Below, in pieces: positions 50,570 through 57,799 of a DNA stretch of 64,000 nucleotides. This DNA comes from Bacillota bacterium (lineage in GTDB: Bacteria; Bacillota; Clostridia; Lachnospirales; Lachnospiraceae): assembly GCA_023457255.1 (NCBI GenBank), contig JAEWMB010000020.1, forward strand, positions 124,001 through 188,000, given 5' to 3'. A program made the position numbers and the translations under genes. Position 1 is the stretch's first letter. Every line of letters starts with the position of its first letter. Below the pieces are notes generated by a model. That model was not told where the DNA came from, did not search any database, and saw nothing but the letters and a program-made list of their open reading frames with translations.

Positions 50570-51940
50570 ATGACAAAGAAGGAATATATAGAAAAATTAA
50601 AAGAAACTTTAATTGGCTTTGAGAAAGATTTGGCGAGAGAAATAATAGAAGATTATGAAGAGCATTTTGAAATGGGGCTGAAAAAAGGAAAGACGGAAGA
50701 GCAAATTTGTGAGGAGCTTGGTGACATCAATGAGATAGCAAAGGAATTAAAAGGCTTAGAGAAGAACGATAGTTCCGCTAATTCGAATAAGGAAGAAAAA
50801 ACAGCGGCTAATACCGAATGGAAACAAGAGAAAACAGAAGGGGTAAACATAAGAGATATTATAGTAGATGCATTATTTGCAGATGTTATTGTAATCCCGT
50901 CAGGCAGTAATCAAATCACCTTAAACTATATAAATTACGGAGATCAAAAGCAGCAAATGATGTATGAATTTAAATCCTGGCAGGAAGGTGACAGAATTTT
51001 TGCTAAGGTTATCAGAAAAGAAATGAGCTTTGGGTTCTTTAACTACATCAAAACCCCTAATATGAGAATAGAAGTACGGGTTCCTGATTATTTTCCTAAT
51101 CTTCACTTAAATTCTACCAGCGGTGATATGAGACTGACCGGATCAAGAAGCAATGAGGTAGCTGTAAATACTATGAGTGGTGATATCGAATTACAGAACT
51201 ATCATGCAAACTATATGCAGCTACAATCACAAAGCGGGGATGTGAACCTGCAAAACAGTACCGGTGAAACCCTTCGCTGTAATAGTACAAGTGGTGAATT
51301 ACGGTTGACAGAAGTTAATTATAAGGATTATACTTTAGAAACCAGCAGCGGTGATGTTCAGTTAAATAGAGCAGCGGGGAAAAATGTTATTAGCAGAAAT
51401 AAATCAGGAGACATTTCCTTTCGTGATTGTAAAATTAATAAAGTAGATTCGAAGACATTAAGCGGAGATGTTACTATCGTAAATGTAATGGCAGATTCTT
51501 TTAGCATGCAAAGTACGAGTGGTGATGTGAGAGCAGAGGATTCAAGCATATCTGATTTTTCTCTTCAAAGTACAAGCGGTGACGTTCATACGGCAAGAAT
51601 CAAAAGTGGTATCATTAATGCTTCCAGTAAAAGCGGTGATGTTCGCGCTGCTGCAGAAGCAAAGGAGTGGAGAACGTCCTCCATAAGCGGTGAAGTTTCT
51701 ATTACGGCAGAAGGCGACGCGATGATTAAAGTGAGCTCCGTTAGTGGAGATGTTAACTTGCACCTGCAAAATCAAGGTAATGGTTACGAAGCAAATATTC
51801 GTACTGTAAGCGGTATGAGAAGTTTAACCTTTGAAGGCAGTAACAGTAATCTATACCGTAATGGAAGCTATGTTTTTGGAAATGGCGGTTGTAAGATTGA
51901 GGCGGGTACAACCTCCGGTGATATAAGGATTCGTGGATAA
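50570..51940 (+). CDS. HAAS (DUF1700) - DUF4097 beta-helix protein
   Basis: A 456-residue protein. Residues 1-65 form the HAAS domain (KEYIEKLKETLIGFEKDLAREIIEDYEEHFE, EQICEELGDINEIAKEL), which usually pairs with PadR. After a short charged linker comes a DUF4097-type beta-helix from about 85 to the end, built from some fourteen repeats of about 20 residues centred on SGD(V/I) or SGE. No membrane segment lies between the two, unlike the common HAAS-TM-DUF4097 layout, so it should stay in the cytoplasm unless anchored by a partner. The ribosome site is AGAGAAGGAGATTTTTAT. The 240-base gap to padR shows no clear element. Confidence 0.88.
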   Translation: MTKKEYIEKLKETLIGFEKDLAREIIEDYEEHFEMGLKKGKTEEQICEELGDINEIAKELKGLEKNDSSANSNKEEKTAANTEWKQEKTEGVNIRDIIVDALFADVIVIPSGSNQITLNYINYGDQKQQMMYEFKSWQEGDRIFAKVIRKEMSFGFFNYIKTPNMRIEVRVPDYFPNLHLNSTSGDMRLTGSRSNEVAVNTMSGDIELQNYHANYMQLQSQSGDVNLQNSTGETLRCNSTSGELRLTEVNYKDYTLETSSGDVQLNRAAGKNVISRNKSGDISFRDCKINKVDSKTLSGDVTIVNVMADSFSMQSTSGDVRAEDSSISDFSLQSTSGDVHTARIKSGIINASSKSGDVRAAAEAKEWRTSSISGEVSITAEGDAMIKVSSVSGDVNLHLQNQGNGYEANIRTVSGMRSLTFEGSNSNLYRNGSYVFGNGGCKIEAGTTSGDIRIRG

Positions 51941-51956
51941 ATGATAATAAAAGATA

Positions 51957-52014
51957 CACCCTGGCGCGATAATTGATATTTGATATTAATCAAAATGCGC
52001 TGGGGTGCATTTTA
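51957..52014 (+). terminator. Terminator after the DUF4097 gene
   Basis: CACCCTGGCGC (51957-51967) pairs with GCGCTGGGGTG (51997-52007) over 11 positions with two G.U pairs, then ATTTTAA. AT-rich inner pairing closes the loop. Confidence 0.65.
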
Positions 52015-52062
52015 ACTACATGGCTAAGTTGTAAAACGGTTTTCTTGCTTATGAATACAAGC

Positions 52063-52275
52063 TTAATTTTCTTTCTTTATATCATTAGGCCTTCTATCCT
52101 TATAGGAACTATATCTGTGATAAGCTAGCCCGGTTACAATAAGTAATACTGATAAGATACAAAATGGAATAGCAATAACGTCGGGTAATTTTACAATGAA
52201 ACGGTGAATTACCGTATAGATAACATAACTAAGAACACCAACAGGGATAGCTAATCTTAAAAGTTTTTCCTTCAT
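52063..52275 (-). CDS. Small two-pass membrane protein, 70 residues
   Basis: The minus-strand frame has ATG 52275 with site AGAAAGGAAATCCGAAT. The product has two hydrophobic segments (about 9-24 and 33-52) and a basic, charged tail (YSSYKDRRPNDIKKEN). The family is not recognised. It is convergent with the DUF4097 gene and stands alone. An upstream in-frame ATG at 52317 has no site. Confidence 0.65.
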   Translation of the reverse strand: MKEKLLRLAIPVGVLSYVIYTVIHRFIVKLPDVIAIPFCILSVLLIVTGLAYHRYSSYKDRRPNDIKKEN

Positions 52276-52317
52276 ATTCGGATTTCCTTTCTGAACATAG
52301 AATTTTTTATGGAACAA

Positions 52318-52712
52318 GGATAAATTACCTGTCCGTCTGAATCAAGATAATTCTTTTACAATCTTAGTTATTATGTGTCACGAAATTGATGTTTTAATTA
52401 AGGCGTCAAAGATAGAAAGCGATGAAACCTGTAATAAATATGGCAGTATACAAAGATAACAGTATAAGAAAAAGAGTAGCATAGAAAGCTTGGCAATACG
52501 GTTATCTTTTAACAAATCGGCTTTCCTATTCCGTGTCTATTCCTAAAAAACTTTGTTAGCTACTTAATAATATAATAGATAATTATTAGAAAATATTCAA
52601 GGGGTTATGATAAGAAAGAGCTGTTAAACAGTAAATTTTATTAAAAGTTCTATAAAACTAAGGAAAGCATTTTTTGTAGAATAAATTCTCACTAAGGCTT
52701 TATTATAGGAAA
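52318..52712. other. Non-coding AT-rich gap
   Basis: I see no gene, tRNA, good terminator or repeat in this stretch. It leads into the remnant zone that follows. Confidence 0.5.
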
Positions 52713-52818
52713 GGCTATGATATGTCAAAGTTTCAAGAGAGCTATTCCATATATAACGGATATCAGACAAGAAGCGCATCGTATCTTTGAATATACCGTA
52801 ACTGCTGGTGTTTCTACA
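52713..52818 (+). pseudogene. Fragment of an AraC-type regulator gene related to the one at 7626-9953
   Basis: About 105 bases match bases 9066-9171 closely by eye: TCAAAGTTTCAAGAGAGCTATT and the following CAGACAAGAAGCGCATCGT, ATATACCGTAACTG and GGTGTTTCTAC are shared with few changes. In the intact gene this encodes KVSRELFNILTGIRQEAHRVFEYTVTVGVST. Here it has no start, no flanking homology and loses frame at the ends. It is a relic of a paralogous or duplicated regulator gene. Confidence 0.75.
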
Positions 52819-52978
52819 TCAGTTTCTACATCAATATTATTTTGCAGAAATTGAGGATTGCCAAAATTCAATTTATCATGTATAATAAACATTCGTGTAG
52901 TGGAAGTGCTATGGAGATGAAATGGCTGTCTAGAAAAATCCACGGATAGAGGAGTGGCATGTGAGTGGATATACATTG

Positions 52979-53024
52979 GGAAGCGTATCGAAGTGGTCAT
53001 AACGAGCTTGACTCGAAAGATAAT
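52979..53024 (+). pseudogene. Partial tRNA-Ser-like sequence (5' half)
   Basis: GGAAGCGTATCGAAGTGGTC followed by ATAACGAGCTTGACTCGAAA has the order acceptor 5' strand, D arm and anticodon arm with a CGA-type loop of a clostridial tRNA-Ser. The 3' side of the anticodon stem (GATAA) does not pair and no T arm or acceptor 3' strand follows. It lies 170 bases upstream of an intact tRNA-Ser(CGA). Confidence 0.5.
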
Positions 53025-53190
53025 AGTTTTCGTGGAACTTTGGTAGCTCCAACACCGCATGAATACTGGATTTTCGAATTTGCTTGAAGCACTTTTTTTC
53101 GTGTTTCTTTCCAGTTTTCTTTCCTACTTCCTGGACTTAGATGGAATGTGGTACCATTGTCTAATGAGTCGGATTGATTAAAATTAATAT

Positions 53191-53274
53191 GGAGAGTTGT
53201 CCGAGTGGCCGAAGGAGCTGGTCTCGAAAACCAGTGTACCAGTGGTACCTAGGGTTCGAATCCCTAACTCTCCG
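53191..53274 (+). tRNA. tRNA-Ser (anticodon CGA)
   Basis: The 84-base sequence folds as a class II tRNA: acceptor GGAGAGT with ACTCTCC and discriminator G, D arm TCCGAGTGGCCGAAGGA, anticodon stem CTGGT/ACCAG around CTCGAAA (anticodon CGA at the 34-36 positions), a long variable arm (GTACCAGTGGTAC) and T arm TAGGGTTCGAATCCCTA. CCA is not encoded. It reads UCG codons. Confidence 0.96.
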
Positions 53275-53311
53275 TCAGAAGAAAACGTCAATATTGATAC
53301 AATGTTGATGA

Positions 53312-53346
53312 GCGAAAAAGTCCAGTAATACTGGGCTTTTTCGCAT
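53312..53346 (+). terminator. Terminator-like hairpin after tRNA-Ser
   Basis: GCGAAAAAGTCCAGT (53312-53326) pairs with ACTGGGCTTTTTCGC (53330-53344), one G.U pair, three-base loop. The T-run lies within the 3' arm. Confidence 0.7.
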
Positions 53347-53373
53347 TTCAGAGGAAAACTGTGCCGTCTTAAG

Positions 53374-53592
53374 ATGCGTTTTCTACGCCTTTTTTGCACC
53401 CTCTCGTGTCATGATGCACCAGAGGTTTTTCTGCACCCTGCCTTTCGTGTCATAGTTCAAGAATCGTATCATAATGCACCAGGCCCTGGAGTTGCTGTCG
53501 AATCGATTAAGGAAGGTGTTTTGTTGGATAATCTACTGAGCGTTTCAGAAAAGCCATTGCAAAAAAATTATCAGTTATGTAAAAGATTCGAC
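53374..53592. repeat. Short imperfect repeats with TGCACC / TCGTGTCAT units
   Basis: TTTGCACCCTCTCGTGTCAT, CTGCACCCTGCCTTTCGTGTCAT and CGTATCATAATGCACCAG recur within 53390-53480, with ATGATGCACCAG as another partial copy. An open frame of 77 codons crosses the stretch but has no ribosome site and repeat-derived composition, so I do not call a gene. It may be the worn end of an inserted element next to the tRNA. Confidence 0.35.
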
Positions 53593-53621
53593 TTGCAAAA
53601 CACATAAATTCATGGTATAAT
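53593..53621 (+). promoter_or_regulatory. Promoter of the attenuated leader ahead of the second trkH
   Basis: TTGCAA (53593-53598), a 17-base spacer and TATAAT (53616-53621). The first transcribed base should be about 53628. Confidence 0.75.
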
Positions 53622-53627
53622 ATTTGC

Positions 53628-53726
53628 TGTAAATCGAACGGTTGGGTGAGCTTATGGCTCACTTTCAAGAATGATAAGCTTCTGGGGTGGGAAGCTCGCT
53701 TTTTGGCGAGTTTTCCACCTTTTTTG
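53628..53726 (+). ncRNA. Candidate transcription attenuator or riboswitch-like leader
   Basis: About 100 bases of leader end in a strong terminator: GGTGG plus following bases (53686-53699) pair with 53706-53719 through a 14-bp stem with six T after it. AGCTTC (53677-53682) can instead pair with GAAGCT (53691-53696), which would break the terminator. A 5' hairpin GTGAGC/GCTCAC (53646-53651 with 53657-53662) competes with a third pairing of 53648-53655 with 53674-53681 that would sequester the antiterminator. I do not recognise a known riboswitch class. Alternatively it is a free small RNA of about 100 bases. Confidence 0.55.
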
Positions 53727-53752
53727 ATTTGAGGAATTTCCTAATTAAAAAA

Positions 53753-53784
53753 GATAACCAGCATTCTATTGAATGCTGGTTATC
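53753..53784 (-). terminator. Perfect 14-bp hairpin with T-run on the minus strand
   Basis: GATAACCAGCATTC (53753-53766) and GAATGCTGGTTATC (53771-53784) with loop TATT. Seven A precede it, so it is a textbook terminator for leftward transcription; on the plus strand only ATAAGCC follows. No minus-strand gene is seen to its right. Confidence 0.65.
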
Positions 53785-53819
53785 ATAAGCCTTACAATTT
53801 AATTATTATCCTTGTCTAC

Positions 53820-53968
53820 TTGACAAGGGATGTATCAGATTGAGGGGCAGGGGAGCTGAGAGTGGCGAAGCCACTTTGTTCAGACCGGAAACACTGAAGA
53901 TAATCGGTAAACAACTAAGCTATATATTACTTTGTGAGGTTGGTAAATAATAAAACGAAGGTGTGAAT
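53820..53968 (+). other. Structured leader just before the second trkH gene
   Basis: CCTTGTC...GACAAGG (53811-53828) and AGTGGC-GAA-GCCACT (around 53861-53875), the latter extended by CTGA/TCAG, form hairpins. No T-run follows. GC-richer than the flanks; function unknown. Confidence 0.35.
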
Positions 53969-55390
53969 ATGAACCGTGATAAAAAAGAGTTAAGCACCTC
54001 ACTTGTGCTTAGAAAACTTCAAAATAAACTCTCCCCCGCACAAATTATTGCGTTAAGTTTTCTACTCATTATCATAATCGGGGGGCTTCTTTTATCCCTT
54101 CCTATTTCTCATACGGAGAATACTGAGGTATCCATAATGGATGCTTTCTTCACGTCAGTTTCTGCCGTTTGCGTTACAGGACTTGTAACCCTTACAACCG
54201 CAACGACATGGAGTATTTTCGGTAAACTCGTGATATTGATCCTGATACAAGTTGGAGGACTCAGTTTGATTACAATATTCACGTTTTTTATGGTAAATAT
54301 TGGAAGGAAAATTTCTTTGAAAAGCCGTCTCGCCATTCAGACAGCTTTTAATAATTCTTCGCTTGGTGGAATGGTTCGCATGGTCATGCTGGTCATTAAA
54401 GGCACGTTGATCTGCGAACTTGTCGGTGCGGTACTTTTGTTTATTTCATTCTTGAATCAAGGAATCATTTGGTACAAAGCTCTGTTTTACGGGATATTTC
54501 ATTCTGTATCCGCTTTTTGTAATGCGGGCTTTGATATTATCGGCGAAAAGAGTCTAATTCCCTATTCTGGCAACTTTGGTATTAACATCGTTGTTATGAT
54601 GCTCATTGTCACCGGAGGCATTGGATTCACTGTTTGGAAGGATGTACTCACTAAAGTTAAGTTCCGATTTTTAAGGCGAATAAAACAGAAGAGCCGCTTT
54701 TCGCTTCATACAAAACTTGCTTTAATTTTTACCGGAGTTTTATTGCTATCCGGAGCATTGTTCTTTTTGGCAGCAGAATATAATAACCCAAAGACATTAG
54801 GAGACCTTTCTTTTGCTCATAAGTTATTAGCATCATCTTTTCAATCGGTAACGTTACGCACAGCAGGTTTTGCTACTGTTGCACAAGATGGCTTGACGGA
54901 AGCATCAAAATTATTTTCCAGCCTATTTATGATAATTGGTGGTTCTCCGGGAGGAACATCAGGCGGTATCAAGACTGTCACTCTTGCAATTATTCTTTGC
55001 AGCGTGTGGTCAATCTTAAAAGGACGAAAAAAAATAGTAGCATTTGAACGAACAATTTCTGTTTTAACACTGCAAAAAGCCTTAACTGTTATTGTTTTGA
55101 TGATAAGCCTATTGTTTGCTGGAACGGCAATTCTTTCAATAACAGAAGATCACACAATATTTCCACATAGCATTTCTGATCTGATTTTTGAAGTTTCTTC
55201 CGCGCTTGGAACCGTTGGACTAAGTACAGGAATTACACCATTTCTCTCAGACACAGGGAAATTTGTGTTGATGCTATGTATGTTTGTAGGACGTATAGGC
55301 CCCATAACACTGATTATTTCATTATCTCGTGGTCTCCATATCGTTGATGATATTATAGGATATCCCGATGAGGATGTCATGATCGGTTAA
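53969..55390 (+). CDS. TrkH/KtrB-family potassium channel subunit (second copy, accessory region)
   Basis: A 473-residue membrane protein with the four pore repeats (TSVSAVCVTGL, SAFCNAGFDI, GGSPGGTSGGIKTVT, SSALGTVGLSTGIT). It has an N-terminal cytoplasmic stretch that the first copy (22577-23869) lacks, and the two differ widely, so this is not a recent duplication. Base composition is somewhat GC-richer than its neighbours. ATG 53969 follows AAGGTGTGAAT. It pairs with the RCK gene 23 bases downstream. The tRNA-proximal site and nearby mobile-element relic suggest it came by transfer. Confidence 0.92.
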   Translation: MNRDKKELSTSLVLRKLQNKLSPAQIIALSFLLIIIIGGLLLSLPISHTENTEVSIMDAFFTSVSAVCVTGLVTLTTATTWSIFGKLVILILIQVGGLSLITIFTFFMVNIGRKISLKSRLAIQTAFNNSSLGGMVRMVMLVIKGTLICELVGAVLLFISFLNQGIIWYKALFYGIFHSVSAFCNAGFDIIGEKSLIPYSGNFGINIVVMMLIVTGGIGFTVWKDVLTKVKFRFLRRIKQKSRFSLHTKLALIFTGVLLLSGALFFLAAEYNNPKTLGDLSFAHKLLASSFQSVTLRTAGFATVAQDGLTEASKLFSSLFMIIGGSPGGTSGGIKTVTLAIILCSVWSILKGRKKIVAFERTISVLTLQKALTVIVLMISLLFAGTAILSITEDHTIFPHSISDLIFEVSSALGTVGLSTGITPFLSDTGKFVLMLCMFVGRIGPITLIISLSRGLHIVDDIIGYPDEDVMIG

Positions 55391-55413
55391 TAATAAATGG
55401 AGGAAATTTGCTC

Positions 55414-56076
55414 ATGAAGAAAAGAAAAACTATTAAAGTGCGTGTAGATAAGAATACTCAGTTTGCGGTTTTAGGTCTGGGAAAATTCGGCCGCAGCATT
55501 GCGAAAACGTTATATGATAACGGATTAAACGTTTTGTGCTGTGACATCAACGAACATACCGTTCAGGAGGTATCTTCCTATACAACTCATGCTTATCTGG
55601 CGGATGCATCTGAAAAAACAGCACTCGAAAAAATAGGGATTGGCAATTTCGATGTGGTGATCATCGCCTTCAGTGCTGATTTTGAAGCGGCAGCAATTAC
55701 GGCCACAATCGTGAAGGAAATGGGTGTGCGCTATATTTTAGCAAAAGCCAACGGCCCCCGCCAAAAACAGATACTTGAATCCATTGGGGTTGATCGTGTT
55801 GTTTTGCCTGAAAAAGAGATGGGGGAGCGTATCGCATATGGGTTTATAACTAATGATTTAATGGAATATATTCATCGGTCTGATAAGTATGACATCATAG
55901 AAATGAAACCTCATCCGCAGTGGATAGGAAAAAGTCTGCAAAAGCTCAGGCTTCGCCAAACCGAAGGAATTAATATCATAGCAATTATTCGGGATGAAGA
56001 AGTAATGGCAGTGCTTGACGCACAAACGGAGTTGTTGGCAGAAGATAACCTTATCGTTCTAAAATCAAGAATTTGA
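55414..56076 (+). CDS. TrkA/KtrA-type RCK regulator (second copy)
   Basis: A 220-residue protein: Rossmann domain with FAVLGLGKFGRSIAKTLYDNG and the CDINEHT acidic end of strand 2, then an RCK_C domain from about 140 (MKPHPQWIGKSLQKLRLRQTEGINIIAIIRDEE). It would gate the adjacent TrkH/KtrB-like pore in response to nucleotide or c-di-AMP. I chose ATG 55414, downstream of GGAGG; the TTG at 55408 is the alternative. Confidence 0.92.
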   Translation: MKKRKTIKVRVDKNTQFAVLGLGKFGRSIAKTLYDNGLNVLCCDINEHTVQEVSSYTTHAYLADASEKTALEKIGIGNFDVVIIAFSADFEAAAITATIVKEMGVRYILAKANGPRQKQILESIGVDRVVLPEKEMGERIAYGFITNDLMEYIHRSDKYDIIEMKPHPQWIGKSLQKLRLRQTEGINIIAIIRDEEVMAVLDAQTELLAEDNLIVLKSRI

Positions 56077-56165
56077 CATCTATGAACGAAGTAAAATTAG
56101 CTGCATTTTAGAAGTGTATCAGTATTTAAGCTACTGTGTGGAACAAAATATTAATTATACGTGTT

Positions 56166-56264
56166 GGGCATTATGCTTCCAAGGTCAAGGAGTTACCTGT
56201 AACAAGGAATTCTTTGGAGTTTTTCAGGGGTGAGAAAAACGTTTGGGATCATAATGCCCTTTTT
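56166..56264 (+). terminator. Long-range stem followed by T-run downstream of the second trk pair
   Basis: GGGCATTATG (56166-56175) pairs perfectly with CATAATGCCC (56250-56259), followed by TTTTT. The 74-base loop is large, as if something was inserted into a simple terminator. The rest of 56077-56449 has no gene that I can support. Confidence 0.45.
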
Positions 56265-56449
56265 GTTTGTAGACAAAGGAGGCCTTGCACAAGGTAACAC
56301 ACGCGTTTCGAGTAAAGTCAACGGTCTTTCCTAAAACAATATAGATAGTTTTTTCAATAACCTTTCCGATTTCTCGTACCCTCTGCAATTTATATAGATG
56401 AAAGGGGAAAAAGCACAGGAGGTCGAGCATCGGAAAGGGGGTAGCAATC

Positions 56450-56761
56450 ATGTCGACTCCCACAGACAGAGACAAGAGGCTCTGCCAGATGTTCGACAGC
56501 TATTGCAAATCGGTACAGGATAACACCGCAAAATACCTGCGGCGCAAGGGTGGTATCCGCGCCCAGCGTGAGGAAATCATCGATATTGATACCTTGATAG
56601 ATTTATTGCCGTATGAGGACGAATATCCGTCCCACAGATTTATGGTTTTCGCGGACGCGCTGTCCTGCAAGATAAACAGCGAACAGATGGATGGAGAGGA
56701 AGATTGCGTTCTTACCTGGGGAGATCTTGGAGATAGGTTGTGGAAATGTACTTTGAAATAA
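56450..56761 (+). pseudogene. Truncated sigma-factor-like protein of integrative-element type
   Basis: The 103-residue frame starts MSTPTDRDKRLCQMFDSYC, which from memory is the start of sigma-70-like proteins carried by clostridial integrative conjugative elements. It continues with a region around EDEYPSHRFMVFADALSCKINSE. The expected C-terminal helix-turn-helix (sigma region 4) is missing; instead the frame drifts into an unrelated tail (TWGDLGDRLWKCTLK). The stretch is clearly GC-richer than its surroundings. The ribosome site is GGAAAGGGGGTAGCAATC. I read it as a 3'-truncated relic of a mobile element. Confidence 0.6.
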
Positions 56762-57045
56762 CAACCCATGCAGTGATGTATGGCTGAGCTCTAAGAAGTC
56801 AGCAGAAGCCATAGTACGTATATCGTGTCGCATAATGTTTGAAAAATAATCGTCTATCCTCTACACGTTGTCTTTCTTCTGAAATGTATGTGTATATATT
56901 TTCTTTATGATCTGATCAGTTTTTTAACCACCACAGTCTTGGGCATATCAATATAAAGTCAGTAGTTTTTTTGTGCGGTAAGTAAAATTATAAGAAGACA
57001 AAGATAAGTATAGGCATAAGATAGTATAAAAAAGGAGTTTTGTAA

Positions 57046-57387
57046 ATGTTTGACACGGAGAGATACGAAATTATGTTTAATGCTGAAAAAAGTGTTGATT
57101 TTGACCTTAATACTGTAGTAAATAGTTGGGTTGCAGCAGCGGAGGCTGTTCATGCTAAAACGGATATCTATGTAAATGCTCAATTTGTAGAAAAAATGAT
57201 AGCTTATAACGAAAGCAATTTGTCTGAAAGAGTAGTAGCAGCAACAGCAACGAGAAATCCAACCGTAATAAACGATAAAGAACTTTTTTTTGATGCATTA
57301 TTGGAAGTTATTAATAATACAAAACTCATTTTGGATAATCCATATACTAGCTTAACAAGATTACCGGCAGAGGTAATCATTATGTGA
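57046..57387 (+). CDS. Hypothetical protein, 113 residues
   Basis: A soluble, acidic, probably helical protein starting MFDTERYEIMFNAEKSVDF, with a good ribosome site (AAAAAGGAGTTTTGTAA). It has no membrane segment, Cys or recognisable motif. It lies alone between a mobile-element relic and a methyltransferase gene. Function is unknown; the gene call rests on the ribosome site and ordinary composition. Confidence 0.6.
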   Translation: MFDTERYEIMFNAEKSVDFDLNTVVNSWVAAAEAVHAKTDIYVNAQFVEKMIAYNESNLSERVVAATATRNPTVINDKELFFDALLEVINNTKLILDNPYTSLTRLPAEVIIM

Positions 57388-57799
57388 TATACAAAATTGA
57401 TACAAACGAAACAATGGAGGTAGAAATTTGGAGGCTCTAAAAGGCTAGGCATGGTTTATTGCAATACATAGACTTGAAGAAATGAAAGAATCCGGTCTAT
57501 CCCAATGATTCGCTTGCCAAGGAGAATCTCTTTACAATTTTATTTTAGGAAGACAACTGCTATGTAAATCTTTTCTATTGATACAAGCAAAGGTAAGGCT
57601 ATTGACTTTACGCAAGTTAATTTAAAGTATTAAATGTAATATCACAACTGCCAAACTCAATTTTGTTTCTTGAGAACTGTTTAGCAAAATTCTTTTTATG
57701 TTGATGATGAGCACTTATTATGACATAATAAATTCCAAGTCTTACTATGGCTAATTGAAACATCATAATTAGAATTTTAAATTAATACAGGAGGATGCT
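57388..57799. other. Gap of about 410 bases without a supported gene
   Basis: Broken frames with ribosome-like GGAGG (57414) but early stops suggest decayed coding sequence; I could not identify the source. Confidence 0.35.

Noticed and set aside
52725..53060. Minus-strand frame of 111 codons
   Set aside because: It is antisense to the AraC fragment and the tRNA-like fragment, with no ribosome site.
53374..53607. Open frame of 77 codons after tRNA-Ser
   Set aside because: No ribosome site, repeat-derived sequence and the promoter of the trk leader overlaps its end.
53628..53726. c-di-AMP (ydaO) or M-box riboswitch ahead of the second trkH
   Set aside because: The conserved cores of these classes cannot be found and the leader is too short; kept as an unassigned attenuator.
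53840..53905. TPP-like CTGAGA in the second trkH leader
   Set aside because: The remaining conserved parts of the thi-box are missing and the gene context does not fit.
56224..56475. Minus-strand frame of 83 codons near the ICE-type relic
   Set aside because: No credible ribosome site; it crosses the ribosome site and start of the plus-strand sigma-like frame, so it is probably a shadow.
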